Shown here: one piece after another, positions 36,357 to 46,520 of the stretch | Layout: each line of letters begins with the position of its first letter | Position numbering within the stretch: position 1 is the stretch's first letter | Source of the DNA: Mesorhizobium sp. M1D.F.Ca.ET.043.01.1.1 | Lineage (GTDB): Bacteria > Pseudomonadota > Alphaproteobacteria > Rhizobiales > Rhizobiaceae | Assembly (NCBI RefSeq): GCF_003952385.1 | Contig: NZ_CP034444.1 | Span: forward strand, 2,480,001-2,544,000 | Reading direction: 5' to 3' | DNA length: 64,000 bases | The notes under the pieces: generated by a model | The model's database searches: none | Seen by the model: only the letters and a program-made list of their open reading frames with translations | Told to the model about the DNA's origin: nothing | Program-made: the position numbers and the translations under genes

Positions 36357-37346
36357 TCACCCCACTTCGCGCAGTATGAAGTCGTGCAGCATCTTGGCGG
36401 CGGGCGAAAGCACGCGGTTCTTGACCGTGATCAGGCTGTAAGGCCTGACCTCGATGTCGAATTCGGTCTGCACCACGTCAATCGCTCCCGCCAGCCCGTC
36501 GGCGCTCTGGATGAACTTGGCGACCTGGACCGAAACGGGGGCGATGGCGTCGGATTGCGCCACCATCACCAGCGTCAAGAGCAGCGAAGAGGTGTTGAGG
36601 ATACGGTCGGGAAGCGGGATGTCGCGATTCAGGAAATTGCTTTCCATCGCCTGGCGCAGCGGCGAGCCCCCGGACTGGAAGACCCAGTCATAGGCCGCCG
36701 TCTCCTCCAGGCCGACCATCCTGCCGCTGGCAAGCGGATGGCCGCGGCGCACGATCAGGCAGGCCTTCTCGATGCCGATGACGCGCGATTCGAACAGCCG
36801 CGGATTGAGGTCGTCGGGAATGCGGGCGATGATGAAGTCGTGGCGGGAGGCTATCAGCTCGCGGGCGAGCACGTTCGAGGTCTCGACCTGCATGGTGATC
36901 TCGATGCGCGGGTAGATGCGGCGGATCTCGCGAATCGCCGGCACGGCCAGCTCGATCGCCGGCGCGGTCACGGCGCCGAGGAACACCGAGCCGCCCTTGC
37001 CCGCCTTGAGCTCGGAAATCTCGCGGTCGGCTTCGCGCATCTCGAGCAGGATCGAGCGGGCGCGCCTGGCGAGCGCCTGGCCGTAAGGGGTGAGCGTGAT
37101 GCCGCGCGGCAGCCGCTCGCATAATTTCACGTCGAGCACCGCCTCCATCTCGGCGATCATTCGCGAGGCGGCCGGCTGGGAGATGTTCATGACCTGGGCG
37201 GCGGCGCTCACCCGTCCGTGATCGTCGAGGGCGGCGATCATGCGCATATGGCGCAAGCTCAAACCGCTGCGCAGGAGTGTTTCCCCGTCGCCGGGGAGTT
37301 TTTCGTAACTTACTGAAATCGCACCAGGATCGCGCAACGCCGCCAT
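36357..37346 (-). CDS. gbpR: LysR-family regulator of the chvE-ggu sugar operon
   Basis: 329-aa LysR regulator. HTH: RVSAAAQVMNISQPAASRMI with EAVLDVKLCERLPRG. It is divergent from chvE, the position held by gbpR (galactose-binding protein regulator) in Agrobacterium, which senses sugars and controls chvE. The ATG at 37346 has GAGAGG upstream. A longer frame begins at ATG 37391, but that codon lies inside the ATACC-N6-GGTAT palindrome, so the shorter form is favoured. Confidence 0.85.
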   Translation of the reverse strand: MAALRDPGAISVSYEKLPGDGETLLRSGLSLRHMRMIAALDDHGRVSAAAQVMNISQPAASRMIAEMEAVLDVKLCERLPRGITLTPYGQALARRARSILLEMREADREISELKAGKGGSVFLGAVTAPAIELAVPAIREIRRIYPRIEITMQVETSNVLARELIASRHDFIIARIPDDLNPRLFESRVIGIEKACLIVRRGHPLASGRMVGLEETAAYDWVFQSGGSPLRQAMESNFLNRDIPLPDRILNTSSLLLTLVMVAQSDAIAPVSVQVAKFIQSADGLAGAIDVVQTEFDIEVRPYSLITVKNRVLSPAAKMLHDFILREVG

Positions 37347-37389
37347 GATTTCCCAGCCTCTCCGCCAGTTCTCTGCCGCATGCTTAACC

Positions 37390-37442
37390 ATACCAGTTTC
37401 GGTATAGCAACCAACAAAGATCGCATTTGACAGTTATGTCAA
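37390..37442. promoter_or_regulatory. Palindromes in the gbpR-chvE divergent promoter
   Basis: ATACC-agttTC-GGTAT (37390-37405) is a perfect dyad of the LysR T-N11-A type. TTGACA-gtta-TGTCAA (37427-37442) is a second perfect dyad that carries a -35-like hexamer on both strands. Candidate GbpR sites. The remaining ~195 bp up to the chvE start shows no further signal that I can support. Confidence 0.5.
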
Positions 37443-37638
37443 AGGAACCCACCCTTCGCGCGTTCCGAGGCGCAACGATCGGCAACGAGCAAGATCGTAT
37501 CGATTGAAACTGCGTCGCGGAGCCGATTGGGAGGATACCGGAGATCGATAAAGCCGACAGAGGCGCGCTTGCGCTCCTGCTCGACTGCGCGGCCCGCGAA
37601 GCCCCGAGGTGTCGCGTCCATCAACCAGGGAGAGTAAT

Positions 37639-38709
37639 GTGAAGATCATCAAGACGCTGGCCGCCATCGCGGCCCTTGGCATTGCCGCCACGAGCTATTC
37701 GGCGCACGCAGCCGACAAGGGTCTCGTCGGCGTGCTGATGCCGACCAAGACCTCGCAGCGCTGGATCAATGACGGCGACGCCGTCAAGTCCCAGCTCGAG
37801 GCGCTCGGCTACACCGTCGACCTGCAGTACGCGCAGGACGACATCCCGAACCAGCTCAGCCAGCTGGAAAACGAAATCACCAAGGGCCCGAAGGCGCTGA
37901 TCATCGCCTCGATCGACGGCACCACGATGGCCGACGCGCTGCAGAAGGCCAACGATGCCGGCGTCGTCACCGTCGCCTATGACCGTCTGATCAAGAAGAC
38001 CCCGAATGTCGACTACTACACCACCTTCGACAATTTCGGCGTCGGCGTGATCCAGGCGAATTCGCTGGTCAAGGGCCTCAAGGAGCGCTTCCCGAACACC
38101 AAGCCGTGGAACGTCGAACTGTTCGGCGGCTCGCCCGACGACAACAACGCCTTCTTCTTCTACAACGGCGCGATGTCGGTCCTGCAGCCGCTGATCGACG
38201 ACGGCTCGATCAAGATCAAGTCCGGCCAGATGGGCATGGACAAGGTCGGCACGCTGCGCTGGCTGGCGGCCACCGCCCAGGCGCGCATGGACAACCTGCT
38301 TTCGGCCAACTACTCGGACGGCAGCCGCGTCGATGGCGTTCTGTCTCCCTATGACGGCCTGTCGCGCGGCATCACCGCCTCGCTGCGCGCCGTCGGCTAC
38401 GGCACCGACGCCCAGCCCTGGCCGATCGTGACCGGCCAGGACGCCGAGACCGCCTCGGTCAAGCTGATCATCTCGGGCGAGCAGTATTCGACTGTGTTCA
38501 AGGACACCCGCGAACTGGCCAAGGCCACCGTGCAGCTGGTCGACAAGGTGCTCTCCGGCGGCAAGCCCGACGGGCTCGACGACAAGACCTACAACAACGA
38601 CGTCAAGGTCGTTCCCTCGATCCTGTTGACGCCGCATGACGTCGACAAGTCGAACTACCAGGCTCAGGTCGTCGACTCCGGCTACATCAAGGCCGACGAG
38701 CTGAAATAA
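37639..38709 (+). CDS. chvE: Multiple sugar-binding periplasmic protein ChvE
   Basis: 356-aa sugar-binding protein with a signal peptide ([20 protein letters not shown]...AHA-AD). The mature start [21 protein letters not shown] and the [20 protein letters not shown] block are those of ChvE, which binds aldoses such as galactose, arabinose and xylose. In Agrobacterium it also signals to VirA. The start is GTG with GGGAGAG upstream. It feeds the GguA/GguB transporter encoded next and is followed by a terminator-like hairpin. Confidence 0.93.
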   Translation: MKIIKTLAAIAALGIAATSYSAHAADKGLVGVLMPTKTSQRWINDGDAVKSQLEALGYTVDLQYAQDDIPNQLSQLENEITKGPKALIIASIDGTTMADALQKANDAGVVTVAYDRLIKKTPNVDYYTTFDNFGVGVIQANSLVKGLKERFPNTKPWNVELFGGSPDDNNAFFFYNGAMSVLQPLIDDGSIKIKSGQMGMDKVGTLRWLAATAQARMDNLLSANYSDGSRVDGVLSPYDGLSRGITASLRAVGYGTDAQPWPIVTGQDAETASVKLIISGEQYSTVFKDTRELAKATVQLVDKVLSGGKPDGLDDKTYNNDVKVVPSILLTPHDVDKSNYQAQVVDSGYIKADELK

Positions 38710-38724
38710 TCCGGCTGCAAAGGA

Positions 38725-38753
38725 GGGGTCCTGCGCGACGCAGGGCCCCTTTT
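38725..38753 (+). terminator. Terminator-like hairpin between chvE and gguA
   Basis: Arms GGGGTCCTGC / GCAGGGCCCC (one G-T wobble) with a GCGAC loop are followed by TTTT. It lies 16 bp past chvE, so it probably gives partial termination, lowering gguAB relative to the binding protein. Confidence 0.75.
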
Positions 38754-38797
38754 CGTTCAGAAGCGAGCCCGGTATTGTTTTTGCCGGCTCCTGCAGC

Positions 38798-38880
38798 GCC
38801 ATGCGCCGTCGCTGCGCGGGCAAGACTGCAGTATGTTGATTTCGCGCATGACACTTTCCGGAAATGGAAGGCATGCGCCA
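38798..38880. repeat. Degenerate palindromic repeat upstream of gguA
   Basis: The pieces CAGCGCCATGCGCCG and TTTCGCGCATGACACTTTCC recall the two units at 18541-18644 in the same order, but the arms are decayed. It sits in the 187-bp chvE-gguA gap, close to the gguA ribosome site. Confidence 0.4.
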
Positions 38881-38896
38881 GGGAGCGGAATTCCTG

Positions 38897-40428
<1,532 letters not shown>

Positions 40429-40432
<4 letters not shown>

Positions 40433-41721
40433 GCACAGAAAGCGCTCCCGCGCCGCAGAGCGGCGCAGCCGAAGACGTCAAGCAGGGTCCGCGCATCGCC
40501 GTCTCGGCGCTGACGACGAACCTGCGCGAATACGGCCTGATCATCGCGCTGATCGTCATCATGCTGTTCTTCCAGTACACGACGTCGGGAACGCTGTTCA
40601 AACCGGTCAACCTCTCGAACCTTGTGCAGCAGAACTCGTTCATCATCGTGATGGCGCTGGGCATGCTCTTGGTCATCGTGTCCGGCCACATCGACCTCAG
40701 CGTCGGTTCGGTGGCGGGCTTCATCGGGGCGCTGGCGGCGATGATGATGGTCATCTGGCCGCTCGGCCCGCTCAGCAATCCGCTGGTGGTGTCAATCGTC
40801 TGCCTGATCGTCGGCGGCGCCATAGGCGCAGCACAAGGCTACTGGATCGCCTACCACCGGATACCGAGCTTCATCGTGACGCTGGCGGGCATGCTGATCT
40901 TCCGCGGCATCTGCCAGGCGCTGCTGGGCGGCGGCTCCTCGGTCGGCCCGCTTCCCGACAGCTTCAAGGCGCTGAGCTCGGGCTTCATTCCCGACGTGAT
41001 CGGCCCGCTGACGTTGATCCCGCCGACGGTGAATGCCGCCGGCAAGACCATCCTCGGCAGCGGCCTTACGCTGCACATGACGACGGTCGTGCTCGGACTG
41101 ATCGCGGTGCTCGCCTATGCCTATTTCGGGCTGCGGGCCCGCCGCAAGCGTGAGCGTCACGGCTATGAGGCCGAACCCTTCCCGCTGTTCGTCATCAAGA
41201 CCCTGGTCGGCAGCGCGCTGGCGCTGTTCCTGGTCGTCCAGTTCGCCAGCTACAGGGGCCTGCCGGTGGTGCTTCTGGTGATGGGCGTGCTGATCTCGCT
41301 GTTCGTCTTCGTCACCAAGCGCATGACGATCGGCCGCCGCATCTATGCGATGGGCGGCAACGCCAAGGCGGCGCAGCTGTCGGGCATCAACACCGAAAGG
41401 CTGACGCTGCTCGTCTTCATCAACATGGGCGTGCTGTCGGCGCTCGGCGGCCTGATCATCGCGGCCCGCCTCGGCCAGGCGGTGCCGGCGGCCGGCCTCG
41501 GCAGCGAGCTCGACGTGATCGCCGCCGTCTTCATCGGCGGCGCCTCGGCGATGGGCGGCGTTGGACAGGTCATCGGCGCCGTGGTCGGCGGCTTCATCAT
41601 GGGTGTCATGAACAACGGCATGTCGATCATGGGCGTCAATGTCGACTGGCAGCAGGTGGTCAAGGGCCTGGTGTTGCTCGGCGCGGTCATCTTCGACGTC
41701 TACAACAAGAACAAGGCTTAA
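40429..41721 (+). CDS. gguB: Sugar ABC transporter permease GguB
   Basis: 430-aa permease, longer than RhaP/RhaQ because of a polar N-terminal tail and an inserted basic cytoplasmic loop ([15 protein letters not shown]) between helices. CUT2 hallmarks [20 protein letters not shown] and [19 protein letters not shown] are present. It is the only permease in this operon, so a homodimeric channel is expected, as for XylH-type systems. It starts on the gguA stop (ATGA). Confidence 0.93.
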
Positions 41722-41928
41722 CGGCTGAAGACAAGGACTAAGGAGGCATACGGGTTCTAGATCGCGGAGCTGCCGGCAACCCGTCGGCGCGAAGAAGTCC
41801 CGAAAGGACCAGGCCCGCGAGCGCAATCCGGCGCAGGAGTTTCAACCGTGGCACGGATCGGTTCCGGGCCGCGCGGTCAGGGTTTGCCGCCGGCAACCGG
41901 GCCAAGGCAAAAGAGAGAGGGTTTCATC

Positions 41929-42918
41929 ATGCTGATTTCCCAGATCCTCGACGACGCCGAGACGATCCGGGTCGTTGCCCGCAGCGGCGGCAAGACCCGG
42001 ATCATCAACGGCGCGCGCAGCGTCTATTCGCTGGCGATGGAGGCAGCCCGCACGGGCATCGGTCTCGAAGCCCTGATCGAGCGCAAGGGCTACGGCGAGA
42101 CGGTCGATCTCGATGCCGCCTACAAGAAGGGGCGGCTGGTGTCGCCGATCAACCATCCGGACCCGGCGCATTTGCACCTCACCGGCACGGGCTTGACCCA
42201 TCTCGGCTCGGCGGCGACGCGCGATTCCATGCACAAGAAGCTCAGCGACGGCGAAGAGCAGCTCACCGATTCCATGAAGATGTTCCGCATGGGGCTGGAA
42301 GGCGGCAAGCCGGCGAAAGGCCAGATCGGCGTGCAGCCGGAATGGTTCTACAAGGGCAACGGCACCATGGCGGTGGCGCCCGGCGCTGCGCTGATGTCGC
42401 CAGCCTTCGCGCAGGACGCCGGCGAGGAGCCCGAGATCGCCGGCATCTATGTCATCGGCGACGACGGTGCGCCGTTCCGCGTCGGCTTCACGCTGTCGAA
42501 CGAGTTTTCCGACCATGTGACCGAACGGGTGAACTACCTGTTCCTTGCCCACTCCAAGCTGCGCAACGCCTCCTTCGGGCCGGAGATCCTGATCGGCGAT
42601 CTGCCCGCTGATATCAGGGGTTCGTCACGCATCCTGCGCGACGGCAAGGTGCTTTGGGAAAAACCGTTCCTGTCGGGTGAAGCGAACATGTCGCACACCA
42701 TCGCCAATCTTGAGCATCACCATTTCAAATATTCGGCCTTCCGCCAGCCCGGCGACGTCCATGTGCACATGTTCGGCACCGCCACGCTCTCCTTCGCCGA
42801 CGGCGTCAGGACTGAAGAAGGCGACGTGTTCGAGATCGCGGCGAAGGATTTCGGCCTGCCGCTGCGCAACCCGCTGGAAATCGAGAAGCCGGTGAAGGTG
42901 GCCGTGAAGGCGCTTTGA
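41929..42918 (+). CDS. gguC: GguC / AraD1-family protein
   Basis: 329-aa protein of the GguC family, related to the fumarylacetoacetate hydrolase superfamily; recent annotation places it with 2-keto-3-deoxy-sugar-acid dehydratases (AraD1). Acidic/His metal-site candidates are in GVQPEWFYKGNG, VGFTLSNEFSDHV and LEHHHFKYS. AGAGAGAGG lies 8 bp upstream of the ATG. It follows gguB by 207 bp, in which I see no clear promoter. Likely handles an oxidised pentose or hexose brought in by ChvE-GguAB. Confidence 0.85.
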   Translation: MLISQILDDAETIRVVARSGGKTRIINGARSVYSLAMEAARTGIGLEALIERKGYGETVDLDAAYKKGRLVSPINHPDPAHLHLTGTGLTHLGSAATRDSMHKKLSDGEEQLTDSMKMFRMGLEGGKPAKGQIGVQPEWFYKGNGTMAVAPGAALMSPAFAQDAGEEPEIAGIYVIGDDGAPFRVGFTLSNEFSDHVTERVNYLFLAHSKLRNASFGPEILIGDLPADIRGSSRILRDGKVLWEKPFLSGEANMSHTIANLEHHHFKYSAFRQPGDVHVHMFGTATLSFADGVRTEEGDVFEIAAKDFGLPLRNPLEIEKPVKVAVKAL

Positions 42919-42926
42919 GGTGAAAG

Positions 42927-43107
42927 CGTGATCTCCCCCCTCGTGGGGAGATGGCCGGCAGGCCAGAGGGGGCGCTGTCCCGCCAGCGTTCGCAATCCAA
43001 CCGGCTCTGCCTGCGGACTGTCTTCTTGGCTACAGGAGAGGTTGGCGATCCTTCGCGCCCCCCTCTGCCCTGCCGGGCATCTCCCCCACAAGGGGGGAGA
43101 TTGGCCG
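42927..43107. repeat. Inverted pair of R2-like repeats between gguC and the binding-protein gene
   Basis: The left unit begins CTCCCCCCTCGTGGGGAG then ATGGCCGGCAGGCCAGAGGG. The right unit reads CCCCTCTGCCCTGCCGGGCA then CTCCCCCACAAGGGGGGAG. They face each other across about 80 bp between convergent genes, the same arrangement as at 48300-48470. The transcript could fold into a long stem. Confidence 0.75.
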
Positions 43108-43117
43108 CTTCAGCCGC

Positions 43118-43885
43118 TCAATAAATATCGAAGTCGAAATATTTCGCCTGGATCTTCTTGTAGGTGCCGTCGGCGACGATGGCGTCGATGGCGGCGTTCA
43201 GCCGATCACGCAGCGCGGTGTCCTCCAGCCGCACGGCGATGCCGGCCTCGGTCTCGGTGCCCTTGACGTCGCCGACCAGCTTGCAGCAGCCGTCGCTCGC
43301 CTTCTTCATCCAGTCGACCAGCACGAACTTGTCCGAGATGACGGCGTCGAGCCGGCCGTTGAGAAGATCGGTAACCGCCTCTTCCTGGGTCGGATAGAGC
43401 TTCGCCTCGGCGCCGGCCTTGCCGTAAACGTCCTGGGCGTAGTTGGCCTGGGTGGTCGAGGCCTGGGCGCCGACGGTCTTGCCGGCGAGCGCCGCCGGTT
43501 CGGTCGAGGCGATGTCGCTGTCCTTGAGCGCCACCAGCGCAAGCGGCGTCGTATAGTATTTGTGGGTGAAGGCGACCTGCTTCTTGCGCTCCTCGGTGAT
43601 GCTCATCGAGGCGATGATGGCGTCGAACTTCTTGGCCTGGAGGGCCGGAATGATGCCGTCCCAATCCTGGGTGACGATCTCGCACTCGACCTTCATCTGG
43701 GCGCAAAGCGCATTGGCGATGTCGATGTCGAAGCCCTCAACCTTGCCGTCCGGCGTGATGGTGTTGAAGGGCGGATAGGCGCCCTCGGTGCCGATCTTGA
43801 TCTTTTCCGCCGCGATCGCGGAACCGGCGCCAAGCGCCAACATGGCAGCGACTGTCGCCGATACGATCCATCTGGTTATCTGCAT
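43118..43885 (-). CDS. Amino-acid ABC transporter substrate-binding protein (solitary)
   Basis: 255-aa family 3 solute-binding protein. Signal peptide about residues 1-25 (ends AIAA-E). Typical blocks are IGTEGAYPPFN, GFDIDIANALC, DWDGIIPALQAKKFDAIIASM and the hinge SITEERKKQVAFT. It resembles lysine/arginine/ornithine or polar-residue binders. No permease or ATPase gene adjoins it, so it must use a remote transporter or act as a sensor. Confidence 0.88.
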   Translation of the reverse strand: MQITRWIVSATVAAMLALGAGSAIAAEKIKIGTEGAYPPFNTITPDGKVEGFDIDIANALCAQMKVECEIVTQDWDGIIPALQAKKFDAIIASMSITEERKKQVAFTHKYYTTPLALVALKDSDIASTEPAALAGKTVGAQASTTQANYAQDVYGKAGAEAKLYPTQEEAVTDLLNGRLDAVISDKFVLVDWMKKASDGCCKLVGDVKGTETEAGIAVRLEDTALRDRLNAAIDAIVADGTYKKIQAKYFDFDIY

Positions 43886-43975
43886 TTTTTGTCTCCCTCA
43901 GTCAGGCGTCTAGATTGGTGAGGTGCAGCCAAGCATGGCGCGCCCAGCCGGGCAAGCGGTGTCTGACGTGAACGG

Positions 43976-45097
43976 TCAGCGCGCGGCGCGGAAATGCTTA
44001 GAGAGCTTAAGCCCCTGCGCCTGGTAGTTCGAGCCGAGGTCGCTGCCATAGAGCGCCTGCGGGCGCTTGAGCATATGCTCGTAGACAAGGCGTCCGACGA
44101 TCTGGCCGTGGTCGAGGATGAAGGGCACCTCATGACTGCGCACCTCGAGCACCGCTCGGCTGCCGCTGCCGCCGGCGGCGGAGTGGCCGAAACCGGGATC
44201 GAAGAAGCCGGCATAGTGGACGCGGAACTCGCCGACCAGCGGGTCGAAAGGCGTCATCTCGGCGGCATAGAGCGGCGGCACATGCACGGCTTCGCGCGAG
44301 ACCAGGATGTAGAACTCGTCCGGATCGAGCACCAATTCGCCGGCGCCGCTCTTGTAGAGCGGCTCCCAGAAGTCGACGACGTCCTGCGCGGCGCGCTTGT
44401 CGACATCGACGAGGCCGGTGTGGTGCTTGCCACGATAGCCGACCAGGCCGTCCTTGTCGCCGTCGAGATCGATCGACAGCGCGATACCGCCGCCAGAAAT
44501 GTTGGGCGGCTCGGTGGCGACCAGCATCTCGGCATGGTGGAGATCGCGCAATTCGCGCTCCGACAAAAGCGCATTGCCGGTGCGGAAGCGTATCTGCGAC
44601 AGGCGCGAGCCGGCGCGCACGACGATCGGGAAGGTGCGCGGGCTGACTTCGAGATAGAGCGGACCATGATAGCCGGCCGCGATCTTGTCGAACTCGTGGC
44701 CGCGGTCGGTCATGACGCGCGTGAAAATGTCCAGCCGTCCGGTCGAGCTCTTCGGATTGGCCGAAGCCGACACGTTTGAAGGCAGCGCCAGGCTTTCCAG
44801 CAGCGGCACGATATAGACGCAGCCCGTCTCCAACACCGCGCCCTCGGCGAGATTGATCTCGTGCAACTTCAGCCGGTCGAGCTTGTCGGCCACCAGGTGA
44901 TCGGGACCGGGCAGGAAGGAGGCGCGCACGCGGAAAGCCGTGTCGCCCAGCCTCAGATCGAGGCTGGCCGGCTGGATCTGATTGGTATCGAGCACGCGCG
45001 GCGACTTCAGCGCGCCCGCCTCAAACAGCGCCGCGATGTCCTGATCGGGAAGAATGCCTGTCTGCCGCAAAGGCTGGCTCCGTTCCAACTGGTACAA
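43976..45097 (-). CDS. dcd: dCTP deaminase, tandem-domain form
   Basis: 373-aa 2'-deoxycytidine 5'-triphosphate deaminase, making dUTP for thymidylate synthesis. It is about twice the length of the E. coli trimeric enzyme (~190 aa) because two dUTPase-fold domains are fused, a form seen in alphaproteobacteria. The N-terminal domain has QPASLDLRLGD and the catalytic ANPKSSTGRLDIFTRVM. The second domain repeats the fold, with FYILVSREAVHVPP and a Gly-rich GFGHSAAGGSGSRAVLEVRS. It is divergent from metZ. Confidence 0.9.
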   Translation of the reverse strand: MYQLERSQPLRQTGILPDQDIAALFEAGALKSPRVLDTNQIQPASLDLRLGDTAFRVRASFLPGPDHLVADKLDRLKLHEINLAEGAVLETGCVYIVPLLESLALPSNVSASANPKSSTGRLDIFTRVMTDRGHEFDKIAAGYHGPLYLEVSPRTFPIVVRAGSRLSQIRFRTGNALLSERELRDLHHAEMLVATEPPNISGGGIALSIDLDGDKDGLVGYRGKHHTGLVDVDKRAAQDVVDFWEPLYKSGAGELVLDPDEFYILVSREAVHVPPLYAAEMTPFDPLVGEFRVHYAGFFDPGFGHSAAGGSGSRAVLEVRSHEVPFILDHGQIVGRLVYEHMLKRPQALYGSDLGSNYQAQGLKLSKHFRAAR

Positions 45098-45155
45098 ACC
45101 TCTTAATCAAGCCGGCAATTGACGCAAGCGCGGTGCGGGTCTAAAGGGTCGTTAT

Positions 45156-45210
45156 CCCGTGGTGATTTGGCCGGTCGGCTTGCAGCCACGTTAAACAAGT
45201 CGCTAAAGGA
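45156..45210 (+). ncRNA. SAM-II riboswitch upstream of metZ
   Basis: S-adenosylmethionine-binding leader of the SAM-II (metA motif) class. The P1 stem CGTGG (45158-45162) pairs with CCACG (45186-45190). The consensus loop TGATTTGGCC follows P1, CTTGCAG precedes the 3' strand, and the pseudoknot tail GTTAAA...GTCGCTAAAGG ends the aptamer. It is followed by an intrinsic terminator and then metZ, matching its known role of shutting off homocysteine synthesis when SAM is high. Confidence 0.9.
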
Positions 45211-45233
45211 CCGTTGGCCGCAAGGCCGTATGG

Positions 45234-45263
45234 ACCGGTTGCGACATCGCGGCCGGTTTTTTT
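45234..45263 (+). terminator. Riboswitch-linked terminator before metZ
   Basis: Outer arms ACCGG / CCGGT extended inward by TTGCG / CGCGG with wobble pairs, followed by a T7 run (45257-45263). It lies between the SAM-II aptamer and the metZ ATG, and is the expected expression platform. Confidence 0.8.
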
Positions 45264-45298
45264 GTGTTTGGACGTTCTTTGCGAGTGGAATTAGGGCG

Positions 45299-46486
45299 AT
45301 GACGAAGACGCGCAACTGGAAACCTCAGACGGCACTCGTGCATGGCGGGACGCTGCGTTCCGGCTTCGGCGAGACCTCCGAGGCGATGTACCTCACCCAA
45401 GGCTATGTCTATGAGACGGCGCAAGCCGCAGAAGCCCGTTTCAAGGGCGAGGAGCCGGGCTTCATCTATTCGCGCTACGCCAATCCGACCGTGGACATGT
45501 TCGAAAAGCGCATGTGCGCGCTGGAAGGCGCCGAAGATGCCCGCGCCACCGCTTCCGGCATGGCGGCGGTCAGCGCAGCGCTTCTGTGCAGCGTCAAGGC
45601 CGGCGACCATATCGTTGCGGCGCGGGCGCTGTTCGGCTCCTGCCGCTGGGTGGTCGAGACGCTGGCGCCGCGCTACGGCATCCAGGCGACGCTGATCGAC
45701 GGCACCGACATCGCCAATTGGGAAAAGGCGGTCAGACCCAACACCAAGCTGTTCTTCCTGGAGAGCCCGACCAACCCGACGCTGGAAGTGGTCGACATCG
45801 CCGCCGTCGCCGCTTTAGCCAACTCGATCGGCGCGCGCGTGATCGTCGACAATGTCTTCGCCACGCCGCTGCAGCAGAAGCCCTTGCAGCTCGGCGCCCA
45901 TATCGTTGTCTATTCGGCGACCAAGCATATCGACGGACAGGGCCGCTGCCTCGGCGGCGTCATCCTGTCGGACAAGAAGTGGATCGACGAGAACCTGCAC
46001 GACTATTTCCGCCACACCGGCCCGAGCCTGTCGCCCTTCAACGCCTGGACGCTGCTCAAGGGCCTGGAGACGCTGCCGCTGCGGGTGCGCCAGCAGACGG
46101 AAAGCGCCGGCAAGATCGCCGACTTCCTCGCCGGACGGCCCGAGATCGCCCGCGTCATCTATCCGGGCCGCGCCGACCATCCGCAGGCGGATGTCGTCAG
46201 GAAGCAGATGTCGGGCGGCTCGACGCTGATCTGCCTCGACGTCAAGGGCGGCAAGCAGGCGGCCTTCGCCTTCCAGAACGCGCTCGACATCGTGCTGATC
46301 TCCAACAATCTCGGCGACGCCAAGAGCCTGATCACCCATCCCGCGACGACCACGCACAAGAACCTCAGCGACGAAGCGCGCGCCGAACTCGGCATCGGGC
46401 CGGGCACGCTGCGCCTGTCCGTGGGGCTTGAGGACACCGACGATCTGCTGGCCGACATCGAAGAGGCGCTGAAGGCGGCGAAGTAG
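45299..46486 (+). CDS. metZ: O-succinylhomoserine sulfhydrylase
   Basis: 395-aa Cys/Met-metabolism PLP enzyme that makes homocysteine from O-succinylhomoserine and sulfide. Family blocks are YSRYANPTVDMFEKR, ATASGMAAVSA, ESPTNPTLEVVD and the PLP Lys in VYSATKHIDGQGR. The start ATG at 45299 lies downstream of the riboswitch terminator; an open frame reaching 45119 runs through the leader RNA and is not the gene. Expression should fall when SAM is abundant. Confidence 0.94.
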   Translation: MTKTRNWKPQTALVHGGTLRSGFGETSEAMYLTQGYVYETAQAAEARFKGEEPGFIYSRYANPTVDMFEKRMCALEGAEDARATASGMAAVSAALLCSVKAGDHIVAARALFGSCRWVVETLAPRYGIQATLIDGTDIANWEKAVRPNTKLFFLESPTNPTLEVVDIAAVAALANSIGARVIVDNVFATPLQQKPLQLGAHIVVYSATKHIDGQGRCLGGVILSDKKWIDENLHDYFRHTGPSLSPFNAWTLLKGLETLPLRVRQQTESAGKIADFLAGRPEIARVIYPGRADHPQADVVRKQMSGGSTLICLDVKGGKQAAFAFQNALDIVLISNNLGDAKSLITHPATTTHKNLSDEARAELGIGPGTLRLSVGLEDTDDLLADIEEALKAAK

Positions 46487-46520
46487 CGGCGGCAAAGAGC
46501 GGCCTTGAGCCGCAGCCGGC

